NCBI GenBank assembly: GCA_016191815.1
Contig: JACPVI010000078.1
Location: forward strand, 1-64,000
DNA from: Myxococcales bacterium
GTDB lineage: Bacteria; Myxococcota; Myxococcia; Myxococcales; Myxococcaceae
Direction of reading: 5' to 3'
Length of the DNA stretch: 64,000 bases
The position numbers and the translations under genes were made by a program. How positions within the stretch are numbered: position 1 is the stretch's first letter; each line of letters opens with the position of its first letter. This document shows positions 45,004 through 52,978 of the stretch, one piece after another. The notes beneath the pieces are model-generated. The model worked only from the letters and a program-made list of their open reading frames with translations. It was not told the DNA's origin and made no database searches.

Positions 45004-45882
45004 ATGGGCCGCTATCTCTCGCTCACCGTCGACTTGCCCGAGTCGGACCTAGAGCTGGCCCAGGCCGCGCTCTACGAGGCGGGCGCGCTCGGCATGGAAG
45101 TGAGGGAGCGAGGGCTCCTCACCATGCCTGGCCAGCGAGAGCCCCTGCCGGGAGAGGCCATCCTGGTGGCCTTCTTCGCTGACTCCGAGCGGGCACAGCA
45201 GGCGGCCTCCCAGCTCGGACGTTCGATTCCCAGCTCGCGCACCCGGCTGGACGAGGTGGAGGACGCCGACTGGTCCACTTCATGGAAGGCGCTCATCCGA
45301 CCCGTCTCGGTCGGCCGGCTGTGGGTGGGGCCGCCGTGGGCGCGCACCGGTGCTCCCCCTGGTGCCGTGCAAGTCGTGGTGGAGCCGAAGATGGCCTTCG
45401 GCACCGGAGATCATCCGACGACCTTGCTGTGTTTGGAGGCGGTGGACGGCTTCCTCTCCGCGCACCCGGGCGCGACGGTGCTGGACGTGGGCACCGGGAC
45501 CGGGGTGCTGGCCATCGCCGCGCTTGGGCTCGGCGCCTCGCGCGCGGTGGGCCTGGACAACGATCCGATGGCGGTCGAGGTCGCCAAGGAGTGCGCCGGC
45601 CAAAACCTCCCTGGTTGGGAGCGGGAGGGGAAGCTGGTCCTTTCCGGCGCTACGCTTCCAGAGTTGAGCGGGCGCTATGACCTCGTCTTGGCCAACATCC
45701 TGGCCAACACGTTGGTGCAGCTCGCGCCGCAGCTCGCAGAGAAGGTCGGCCAGCGCCTGGTCCTCTCTGGGCTCCTCACCGGGCAGCGAGAGGAGGTGGA
45801 GGCCGCCTACCGCCCGTGCGGACTCTCACCGGCGGGGAGCCAGGCGATGGGGGAGTGGATCCGCCTGGACTTCGAGAGGTAG
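45004..45882 (+). CDS. prmA: ribosomal protein L11 methyltransferase
   Basis: The 292-residue protein shows an N-terminal substrate-binding domain (to about 95, including DADWSTSWKALIRP) and a class I SAM methyltransferase domain. The PrmA hallmark KMAFGTGDHPTT lies near residues 129-140, and the SAM motif VLDVGTGTGVLAIAAL near 160. Later LVLANILANTLVQL matches the NxxA active-site region. It methylates ribosomal protein L11. The next gene, rsmE, starts nine bases downstream, a pairing seen in many bacteria. Confidence 0.94.
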   Translation: MGRYLSLTVDLPESDLELAQAALYEAGALGMEVRERGLLTMPGQREPLPGEAILVAFFADSERAQQAASQLGRSIPSSRTRLDEVEDADWSTSWKALIRPVSVGRLWVGPPWARTGAPPGAVQVVVEPKMAFGTGDHPTTLLCLEAVDGFLSAHPGATVLDVGTGTGVLAIAALGLGASRAVGLDNDPMAVEVAKECAGQNLPGWEREGKLVLSGATLPELSGRYDLVLANILANTLVQLAPQLAEKVGQRLVLSGLLTGQREEVEAAYRPCGLSPAGSQAMGEWIRLDFER

Positions 45883-45890
45883 GCCGAGCC

Positions 45891-46622
45891 TTGCGCGTGC
45901 ACCTCCCGCTTCCGGAAGTGGCGCCGGCGACCGCCCGGCTGGAGGGCGAGCGGTTTCACCACTTGGTGCGCGTGCTGCGGGCGGCGGTGGGGGACACGGT
46001 GGAGGTATTCGACGGCCGCGGCCGCTGCTTTGGCGCGCGCATCGCTGCCATCGAGGCAGATGCCGCGGTGGTGGAGCTGGGCCCTGCGGTGGTCCCCAGG
46101 GCGCTCAGGCGCATTGCCCTGGTCCAAGGGCTGCCGAAGGGGGACAAGCTCGACGCCGTCCTCCGCCACGGGACTGAGCTGGGCGCCTCATGCTTCGCGC
46201 CGGCCTTCACCGAGCGCTCGCTGGTCAAGCTGGATGGCGCCCGCGCGGCGGTGCGACTGAAGCGCTGGGCTCGCATCGCAGAGGAGGCGGCGAGGCAGTG
46301 CGGAAGGGCCGACGTGCCGCAAGTCCTACCGGCGAAACCGCTCGCCGATGCATTCGCCGGCGCCGGACCCGCAAGGGCCTTCGTCCTCGACGAGGAGGAG
46401 GCCGGGATGACCCTCTCGCGGGCGTTCGAGGCAGCCTTGGGAAAGACAGACCCTGTCTGCCTGGTGGTGGGCCCGGAGGGCGGGCTTTCGCGGGTCGAGG
46501 TGGAGACTTTGTGCGCGCTCGGGGCCCAGCCGGTGTCGCTGGGACGGCGGATCCTCCGCACCGAGACCGCCTCGCTGGCGGCGCTCTCGGTGCTGCTCCA
46601 CCTCGACGGCGAGCTCGGTTGA
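45891..46622 (+). CDS. rsmE: 16S rRNA (uracil-1498-N3)-methyltransferase
   Basis: From TTG 45891 the protein has 243 residues with the RsmE layout: an N-terminal PUA-like domain (HHLVRVLRAAVGDTVEVFDG near residues 23-42) and a C-terminal SPOUT fold. The latter has the knot signature VVGPEGGLSRVEVE and LGRRILRTETAS near the end. RsmE methylates U1498 of 16S rRNA. GTG 45897 is an alternative start. It is co-directional with prmA and followed by a perfect eight-base palindrome that may end the transcript. Confidence 0.92.
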   Translation: MRVHLPLPEVAPATARLEGERFHHLVRVLRAAVGDTVEVFDGRGRCFGARIAAIEADAAVVELGPAVVPRALRRIALVQGLPKGDKLDAVLRHGTELGASCFAPAFTERSLVKLDGARAAVRLKRWARIAEEAARQCGRADVPQVLPAKPLADAFAGAGPARAFVLDEEEAGMTLSRAFEAALGKTDPVCLVVGPEGGLSRVEVETLCALGAQPVSLGRRILRTETASLAALSVLLHLDGELG

Positions 46623-46632
46623 CCGCTCCCCT

Positions 46633-46648
46633 CTCCCGCCGGCGGGAG
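46633..46648 (+). terminator. palindromic hairpin after rsmE
   Basis: CTCCCGCCGGCGGGAG is a perfect 16-base palindrome ten bases after the rsmE stop. The following TTCAGGGTGAGGG makes it resemble the REP-like element at 29772-29796. There is no T-tract, so it may be a weak terminator or a repeat element. Confidence 0.45.
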
Positions 46649-46770
46649 GTTCAGGGTGAGGGTGGAACAGAGCGCTCTCCTCGCGGCCGTGCGTCCTTCC
46701 CGCCTGCCGAGCATGCCCGGCGGCGGAAGCCCACCGTTCCTAGGAGTTTCTTCCGCGAAAGGAGCGGGCC

Positions 46771-47037
46771 GTGAGCATCATCGTGTTCATCCTCATCGGT
46801 CTCATCGCCGGGCTGATCGCCCGCGCCATCGTTCCCGGACGCCAGGGCATGGGGCTGCTGGCCTCCACCTTGCTCGGGATGGCGGGCTCGCTGGTGGGCG
46901 GGCTGATCGGGTCGCTGTTCGCCACCGAGGGGAGGTTCTTGGACCTCCGCCCCAGTGGGCTCATCCTCTCGGTGATCGGCGCAGTACTGGTGTTGCTCCT
47001 GGTGGGCTTCGCCGGGAGGCGGCGCGCCGTGGTGTGA
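46771..47037 (+). CDS. GlsB/YeaQ/YmgE-type membrane stress protein
   Basis: The 88-residue protein has three hydrophobic helices with the family signature GLIAGLIARAIVPGRQGMG near the start, then LLGMAGSLVGGLIGSLF and LILSVIGAVLVLLLVGF. A good AAAGGAG lies six bases before the GTG at 46771. Family members (transglycosylase-associated protein type) are small inner-membrane proteins linked to stress responses. The biochemical role is unknown. Confidence 0.9.
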   Translation: MSIIVFILIGLIAGLIARAIVPGRQGMGLLASTLLGMAGSLVGGLIGSLFATEGRFLDLRPSGLILSVIGAVLVLLLVGFAGRRRAVV

Positions 47038-47101
47038 GGCCGGCGGACGGCGGCCTTGGCTATTTCTTGATTCGCGGGCGGCTCCGCATTCTGATGCCGG
47101 C

Positions 47102-48352
47102 GTGTCCCGCTGCCTCAAGTGTGGCGCCGAGCTTCCGCCGGTGGGCGAGTGCGCCTGCGCCACCCGCGGCGCCGGTGCCGCCGGCTCCCCGCCCCTTTTG
47201 CGGAAGGAGCTGAACCTCGACCGGAGGGCGCCTCCTCCGCAGCGGCCGGCTGCGCGGCCGGTGCCAAGCTTCGAGGAGCTGGCGCGGAAGAATCAGCGGC
47301 CCCCACCCCTCCCTCAGCGGCGCGCTCCCACGCCTCGCGCGCCCGGAGAGGACTCCGGCTCGCTCGCCGCCGCGCCGGAGCAGCCCACGCTCAAGGTGCA
47401 GATGCCGGTTCCCCAGGCCGCGCGGCGGACCCCCATCGTCATCCCCGGGCCCACCGCCGGGGTGGGCGAGACGGTCGCCCTGCCTCGGACCGGGGAGCTT
47501 CGCGCCCCCGAGCCGGACACCCTCCCCCCGCGGAACCCCACGCCTCCGCCGGCCGGCGCCACCTTGCCTGCGCATCTTCCTCGTGACCATGGCTTCGCCG
47601 AGGCGCTGGAGGGCGCAACTCTCCCTCCCCCCAAGCATTCGGCCGCTGCGCTGGCTGCACGAAGCGCCCAGCGGGATAGGAGTTTCTCCGAGGCTCTGGA
47701 GAGCAAGACCGATCCCCCCGGCGAGAGTTTCGCCGAGTCGCTGGACGTCCCCACGCTTCCGAACGCGCAGGCGCCGGGCTATGCGGATCGACCCGCGGCC
47801 GAGCCGCCCCGAAAAGCCAGGGCCCAGACTCCGCGAGCGCCGGCCGCCCGGCGGGAGTCCTCGCCCGCGAGCGCGGTGGTGGAGCACCGGGCCGAACCGG
47901 CGCCCCTGTGGCGGAGGCTCTGTGCCTGGTCGGTGGACTTGCTCCTGCTCTGCTTGGTGGTGGCGACCTACCTGTTGGTGGGCTCGCTGGTAGTCCAGCA
48001 CGAGGCGTCCGGCTCCGAGCTTGGAGGCATCGACGCGGTGATGACCTGGCTCCATGCGGTCGAGCCCCTGCTCCTCCCCGGAGTGCTCTTGGCGGTGGTG
48101 GTGACGTTGGCGTACACCGCGGTCTTCGCGCTGGTGTGGGGCGGCTGCACGCCGGGGCGCCGGCTCTTCGGGATTCGCCTGGTGGATCAGAGCGGGCTTT
48201 CGCCCACTCCTTCCCGGGCGCTGGCGCGGGCGGCGCTGGCGGGAGTTTCGGCGGCGCTCTTCTTCTCCGGCTTCTGGGTAGCGCTGTTCGACCCGCGCGG
48301 GCAGACCCTGCACGACAAGCTGACCTCGACCTTCGTGGTGCTGCCGAGCTGA
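47102..48352 (+). CDS. RDD-family membrane protein with zinc-ribbon-like N-terminus
   Basis: The 416-residue protein starts (GTG 47102) with a CxxC...CxC motif (CLKCGAELPPVGECAC) that may bind zinc. A long Pro/Ala-rich linker follows, with about three loose copies of a segment ending in F-[AS]-E-[AS]-L (positions about 160-220). The C-terminal RDD domain (about 268-416) has several hydrophobic helices, including RRLCAWSVDLLLLCLVVATY and GGCTPGRRLFGIRLVDQSG. RDD proteins are proposed ion antiporters or membrane scaffolds. The modular layout suggests a sensory or scaffolding use. Confidence 0.82.
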   Translation: MSRCLKCGAELPPVGECACATRGAGAAGSPPLLRKELNLDRRAPPPQRPAARPVPSFEELARKNQRPPPLPQRRAPTPRAPGEDSGSLAAAPEQPTLKVQMPVPQAARRTPIVIPGPTAGVGETVALPRTGELRAPEPDTLPPRNPTPPPAGATLPAHLPRDHGFAEALEGATLPPPKHSAAALAARSAQRDRSFSEALESKTDPPGESFAESLDVPTLPNAQAPGYADRPAAEPPRKARAQTPRAPAARRESSPASAVVEHRAEPAPLWRRLCAWSVDLLLLCLVVATYLLVGSLVVQHEASGSELGGIDAVMTWLHAVEPLLLPGVLLAVVVTLAYTAVFALVWGGCTPGRRLFGIRLVDQSGLSPTPSRALARAALAGVSAALFFSGFWVALFDPRGQTLHDKLTSTFVVLPS

Positions 48353-48424
48353 GCGGCGGCCGCCCCGGCCGGGTGCGAGGATATGCCGCACCGCGGCCCG
48401 GGAAATTCGTACTATGCCTCCTCC

Positions 48425-51340
48425 ATGCCCACGAGGCTGGCACAGCACCTGGTGGACAAGGGCCTGCTCTCGGCGGACCTCGTCGATGAGGCGCTGAGGC
48501 GCCGCGTCGCGGCGGGAGGGGGAATCGACACCGCGCTGTTGGAGCTGGGCGCCATCTCCGAGGCGGGGGTGCTCCAGGCGCTGGCCGACGTCTCCGGCTT
48601 CCGGCTGGTGAACCTGGCGGACTTCGAGCCCAACCGCGACGTCTCCACTCTCGTCCCCCCGAAGATTGCGGAGCGGCTGGGGGTGGTGCCGCTCTCGGTG
48701 GACGGCGAGGCGCTGCATGTGGCCTGTAGCTACCCGGTAGCGGAGCAGTCGATGCAGGAGGTGGCCTTCCTGCTGGGGAAGAAGCTGGAGCTGTGGGTGG
48801 CCCTCGAGTGCCGGATCCGCGAGTGGCTCTTCTTCATCTACGGGAGTCCGCTGCCCGCGAGGTACGACGCCTTGCTGTCGGCGATGGATCCGTCCCGGCC
48901 GCAGGCTGTGGCGGGCGTCCCTGTTCCCGCCCTTGCTCCTGCACCGGCCAGACCTCAGGCGGAGGCCAGACCTCAGGCGGAGGTGAAGCCCCAGGCGAAA
49001 GCGCGCCCGGCTCCGGCGCCTCGGGCACCACCGCATCTTTCGCTGGTGGAGACGACGACCCTGGAAGACGCGCTCGCCAAGGAGATGGCCCTCCGCGAGG
49101 GAGTGCTCTCGGAGGAGCCCATCCCGCTGGAGACGAAGAAGGCGCCGCGCCCCGAGGACAAGCCGGCGGCGGCGCGGGTGGTGGCGCCGGAGGCGAGCGT
49201 TCCGGTCGCGCCGGCTCCGGTGGTGGTCGAGCCGGCCCGGATTCCGGAGTCCACGGCGCGCCCGCCGGAGGCCAAGCCAGCGGCAGAGGCCAAGCCGCGG
49301 GCGGTGGTGCCGGAAGCGAGCGTTCCGGTCGCGCCGGCTGCGGTGCTGCTCGAGCCGGCCCGGCTGCCGGCGCCGGCGGCGAACGTGTACGACCGGGTGG
49401 AGACGGTGGTGCTGGATCGGGCAGGGTATGCGGCATTCGCCCGGGAAGCGCTGAAAGGGAAGCCTGCCCGCGCCGAGCCTGTTCCTCAGCCGGCGATGGC
49501 GCCGCCGGCGGCTCCGGCGGTCGAGCCGGTACCACCTCCGGGTGGACCAGCGCCGGTGGCGGCCAGCTTGGCGGGGCCGGTTCCATCGCAAGAGGAGAGC
49601 TGGACGGTGCCGACTCCTTCGCACGTCCTCCAGGCGCCGGTTGTTCCTCCTGAGCGGCCGACCGTCCCCGTCTTGAAGGCGGTGGCGAGGGCTGAGCCCA
49701 ATCGGTCCGCCGCAGGCGGCAGCGCGGGCGTCCCCCTGGTGCGGGGGGCGGATCCGCACCTGGAGGTGACGCGGCGTGCGCCGATCCCGTCGCCGCCGGC
49801 GGTGCCGCGAGGCGACGAGGTGCCGGACTGGACGCTGGAGAAGGCGAGAGCGGCGCTGACGGAGGCCACGCGGGACCGGGACCGGATCGTCGAGGTGGCG
49901 CTCCGGTATGCGCGGCGGACGTTCGACTTTGCCGCGGCGTTCGTGGTGGTGCGCGGTGCGGCTTGGGGATTCGACGCGCGCGGCGAGGGAGCGGACTCGC
50001 TGCGGCTCCGGGAGGTGTCGGTCCCGCTGGATGCGGTGTCGGTGTTCAGGACGGTGGCGATGACTCGGGGGAGCTACGTGGGGCCGCTGCCGCCGGACGC
50101 GCTGAGCGCGCACTTCCTCGGGCTGTTGGGCCGCGCGCCGAGGACGGTGCTGCTGCATCCGGTGGAGGTGAAGTCGCGGCTGGTGGCAATTCTCTACGGG
50201 GACAGCGGGCAGAAGCCGGTGAGCCAGCGGAGGCTCTCGGATTTCATCCTCTTCTGCCAGGAGCTGCCGGTGGCGTTCCAGGAGTTGATCCTCCTTCGCA
50301 AGCAGCAGGTGCTGGAGCCGCCGCCGGTGCAGGCGGAGGTGGCGGAGGCGTTCGGCGCCGAGCCGGAGGATGAGCAGCCTACGCCGCCGATGGGGTGGAG
50401 CCCCTCGTCGGGAGCGGCGGCGGTGGAGCACGGCCGGGTGGCGTCGATGCCGGCCATGGCGGCGTCGGAGGGGGCGAGGCCTCCGCCGGACTTCGGGCCG
50501 GTGCTCCGGAGGTTGACCGGACCGGATGCGGCGCAGCGGGCGAAGGCGATGGCGGAGCTGGCGCGCACTCCGGAGGCTTCGGCGAAGGTGTTGAGCGAGG
50601 CGTTTCCGGGTCCGACGGCGTGGGCGCGGTTGCCGGTGGTGGACTTGCCCGAGGCGGACGAGCTGGGGCCGGTGCCTGCGGCGCTGGCGCGGCTGGGGCG
50701 GGCGGCGGCGCAGGAGCTGTCGCGCCTGCTCGACTCGGACGATTCGGACACCCGTTACCTGGCGCTGCTCACCGCGGGGAACCTGCCGTATCCGGAGCTG
50801 GTGGACGGGGTCTTGCGGGGGCTGTTCGACCTGGAGCCGGACATCTCGTCCGCGGCGCGGGCGGCGGCCGTTTCGCTCAGGCGGATTCCGCGGTTCGACT
50901 CGGCGATGAAGGACTTGCGGCAGGAGCTGGCTTCGAGGGATCCGCTGCGGCGTTCGTTGGCGGCGAGGGCCTTGGGGGTGTTGCACGACCGGGAGTGCAT
51001 CGAGGGGTTGATTGGGCTCACCGGGTCGGATGATCAGATGGTGGCGCAGGCGGCGGCGGAGGGATTGAGGGAGATCACCAAGGCGGGGTTTGGGACGGGC
51101 CCGCGGGCGTGGACGGCGTGGTGGGCGGAGAACCGGGGGAGGAGGCGGGCAGACTGGCTATTGGCGGCGCTCCGGCACCGGGAGTTCGACGTGCGGCTGT
51201 CGGCGATCGAGGAGCTGTCGCGGGCGTTCAACGACAACCTGGGGTACTTCGCGGACGGGCCTCCGGGGGAGCGGGAGGCGGCGGTGAAGCGGTGGGAGGC
51301 TGCGGTGGCGAGGGCGCCGAGGGACCGGCTGGACCGATGA
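48425..51340 (+). CDS. MshEN / GAF-like / HEAT-repeat protein
   Basis: From ATG 48425 the protein has 971 residues. Residues 1-160 resemble the MshEN/GspE N-terminal domain (LAQHLVDKGLLSADLVDEAL, LLELGAISEAGVLQAL), a c-di-GMP-binding module in some ATPases. No ATPase domain follows. A Pro/Ala-rich linker with two near-identical segments (about 255 and 296) leads to a GAF-like domain (about 482-640; FAAAFVVVRGAAWGFDARG). HEAT-like helical repeats follow to the end (about 690-960). It may be a scaffold reading c-di-GMP or another ligand, but that is inference. Its TGA overlaps the next ATG (ATGA). Confidence 0.72.
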   Translation: MPTRLAQHLVDKGLLSADLVDEALRRRVAAGGGIDTALLELGAISEAGVLQALADVSGFRLVNLADFEPNRDVSTLVPPKIAERLGVVPLSVDGEALHVACSYPVAEQSMQEVAFLLGKKLELWVALECRIREWLFFIYGSPLPARYDALLSAMDPSRPQAVAGVPVPALAPAPARPQAEARPQAEVKPQAKARPAPAPRAPPHLSLVETTTLEDALAKEMALREGVLSEEPIPLETKKAPRPEDKPAAARVVAPEASVPVAPAPVVVEPARIPESTARPPEAKPAAEAKPRAVVPEASVPVAPAAVLLEPARLPAPAANVYDRVETVVLDRAGYAAFAREALKGKPARAEPVPQPAMAPPAAPAVEPVPPPGGPAPVAASLAGPVPSQEESWTVPTPSHVLQAPVVPPERPTVPVLKAVARAEPNRSAAGGSAGVPLVRGADPHLEVTRRAPIPSPPAVPRGDEVPDWTLEKARAALTEATRDRDRIVEVALRYARRTFDFAAAFVVVRGAAWGFDARGEGADSLRLREVSVPLDAVSVFRTVAMTRGSYVGPLPPDALSAHFLGLLGRAPRTVLLHPVEVKSRLVAILYGDSGQKPVSQRRLSDFILFCQELPVAFQELILLRKQQVLEPPPVQAEVAEAFGAEPEDEQPTPPMGWSPSSGAAAVEHGRVASMPAMAASEGARPPPDFGPVLRRLTGPDAAQRAKAMAELARTPEASAKVLSEAFPGPTAWARLPVVDLPEADELGPVPAALARLGRAAAQELSRLLDSDDSDTRYLALLTAGNLPYPELVDGVLRGLFDLEPDISSAARAAAVSLRRIPRFDSAMKDLRQELASRDPLRRSLAARALGVLHDRECIEGLIGLTGSDDQMVAQAAAEGLREITKAGFGTGPRAWTAWWAENRGRRRADWLLAALRHREFDVRLSAIEELSRAFNDNLGYFADGPPGEREAAVKRWEAAVARAPRDRLDR
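49187..49370 (+). repeat. imperfect direct repeat within the linker
   Basis: Two stretches of about 55 bases, beginning near 49187 and 49311, are nearly identical. Both encode PEASVPVAPA followed by a hydrophobic pair and EPAR. They record a recent duplication in the low-complexity linker. Confidence 0.55.
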
Positions 51341-52125
51341 GGATCAGCGTCGTTACTCCGTCGTTCAACCAGGCGGCGTTCATCGAGCGGACCATCGAGA
51401 GCGTGCTGGGGCAGCGGGGGGATTTCGAGCTGGAGTACCTGGTGGTGGACGGCGGCTCGACCGACGGGACGCTGGAGGTGTTGCGCCGGTACGAGGGGGC
51501 GGTGCGGTGGCTGTCGGAGAAGGACCGGGGTCAGTCGGACGCGATCAACAAGGGGTTTCGGCTGGCGACAGGGGAGGTGCTCTGCTGGCTGAATTCGGAC
51601 GACACGTTGGAGGAGGGGGCGCTGGAGGCGGTGGCGCGGGAGCTCAGGGAGGGTGAGGGGAGGTGGTGTGTGGGGCAGTGCCGGATTGTGGACGAGGAGG
51701 ACCGGGAGGTTCGGCGGCTGGTGACCTGGTACAAGAACTTCCGGGTTCGGCGCTACAGCGTGGAGCGGTTGTTGGTGGAGAATTTCATTTCGCAGCCGGC
51801 GACGTTTTTCCGGCGGGAGTTGTGGGAGGAGGCTGGGGGGCTGGATGCGGAGCGCTGGTATGCGATGGACTACGACTTGTGGCTGAGGTTTGGGCGGATT
51901 GCGGCGCCGCGGATCGTGCCAAGCTATCTAGCGAGCTTCCGGTGGCATGGCGGGTCGAAGAGTGGGGCGAGGTTTCGGGAGGGCTCCTGGGAGGCGTTCC
52001 AGGTGGCGTGTCGGCACGCGCGGCCTGGGGAGCAGGTGGCGGTGGCGAGGCACTTCTTGCATCACCACGCGCTGGTGGCGGCGTATTCGGTGATGGAGTT
52101 GTTAGGAGGGCGTGGTGAGAGATGA
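51337..52125 (+). CDS. GT2 family glycosyltransferase
   Basis: The 262-residue GT-A enzyme has the family start (RISVVTPSFNQAAFIERTI), VVDGGSTDGTLEVL, EKDRGQSDAINKGF and the metal-binding CWLNSDDTL. Later, MDYDLWLRFG is the usual acceptor-side ED-like motif. It transfers a sugar from a nucleotide donor during surface-glycan assembly. The ATG is embedded in the stop of the upstream MshEN-HEAT gene, so the polysaccharide cluster is physically coupled to that gene. The donor is unknown. Confidence 0.9.
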   Translation: MRISVVTPSFNQAAFIERTIESVLGQRGDFELEYLVVDGGSTDGTLEVLRRYEGAVRWLSEKDRGQSDAINKGFRLATGEVLCWLNSDDTLEEGALEAVARELREGEGRWCVGQCRIVDEEDREVRRLVTWYKNFRVRRYSVERLLVENFISQPATFFRRELWEEAGGLDAERWYAMDYDLWLRFGRIAAPRIVPSYLASFRWHGGSKSGARFREGSWEAFQVACRHARPGEQVAVARHFLHHHALVAAYSVMELLGGRGER

Positions 52126-52218
52126 ATCCCTCTCCGCTTGCTCAGGTGCTTGGGCCACGGGGCAGGAGCCGCGGCCAGGTGTTGGAGCAACCCCCCGTTC
52201 TGCTATTAGCTTGGGCGG

Positions 52219-52947
52219 ATGAACGCGCGTCAGCTTGGGGAGTCGGTGATGCGGCGTTGCCGTTCGGGGTTGCGCCGGTTGGGGATAGAGGCGGGAGGGG
52301 TGTCCTTGGACGCGGCGTTGGCGCGGGCGGCCCGGAGGGGGACGCGGGTTTCGACGATCGTGGACGTGGGCGCCTCGGATGGAAGGTGGTTCCGGGTGGC
52401 GGCGCCGTTTTTTCCTGCGGCGCGGGCGCTGCTGGTGGAGGCGCGGCGCGAGCACGAGGCTGGGTTGCGGGCGCTGGTGGCCGAGTCGCCTGGGGTGGAG
52501 TACGTGATCTCGGCGGCGGGCGATGCGGTGGGGGAGATCTACTTCGACGCAGCGGATCTATTTGGAGGGATGGCGTCGTACGAGCCGGTGCCTGAGCACT
52601 GCATCCGGGTGCCGATGACGACGGTAGACGTGGAGGTGAAGGCGCGCGGGCTTCGTGGTCCCTTCCTGTTGAAACTGGACACGCACGGGTTCGAGCTGCC
52701 GATTCTGGAGGGAGCGAAGGAGGCGTTGCGGGAGACGTCGCTGTTGGTGATCGAGGCGTACAACTTCCGGATTGGGGAAGGAGTGCTCCGCTTCCACGAG
52801 ATGTGCGGTCATCTGGAGGGGAGGGGTTTTCGGTGCGTTGACCTCTGCGACCCGCTGCACCGTCCGCGGGACGGCGCGCTCTGGCAGCTGGACCTGTTTT
52901 TCTCTCCGGCAGGCGCCGAGGCTTTTCGAAGCGAAGCGTACGAGTGA
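52219..52947 (+). CDS. FkbM family methyltransferase
   Basis: The 242-residue protein has the class I SAM fold of FkbM-type O-methyltransferases: TIVDVGASDGRWF (SAM motif I, near 46-58), ALLVEARREHEAG (acidic motif II) and the FkbM-typical LLKLDTHGFELPILEGAKE. It probably methylates a hydroxyl of a sugar in the glycan made by the cluster. It lies 31 bases before the asparagine synthetase gene on the same strand. Confidence 0.88.
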   Translation: MNARQLGESVMRRCRSGLRRLGIEAGGVSLDAALARAARRGTRVSTIVDVGASDGRWFRVAAPFFPAARALLVEARREHEAGLRALVAESPGVEYVISAAGDAVGEIYFDAADLFGGMASYEPVPEHCIRVPMTTVDVEVKARGLRGPFLLKLDTHGFELPILEGAKEALRETSLLVIEAYNFRIGEGVLRFHEMCGHLEGRGFRCVDLCDPLHRPRDGALWQLDLFFSPAGAEAFRSEAYE

Positions 52948-52978
52948 GCCGTGTCTGCCGGGCGCGTAATGAGATCCA

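Noticed and set aside
47060-50986. 1308-codon minus-strand frame opposite the RDD and MshEN genes
   Set aside because: Arg/His/Pro-rich shadow of two well-supported plus-strand genes.
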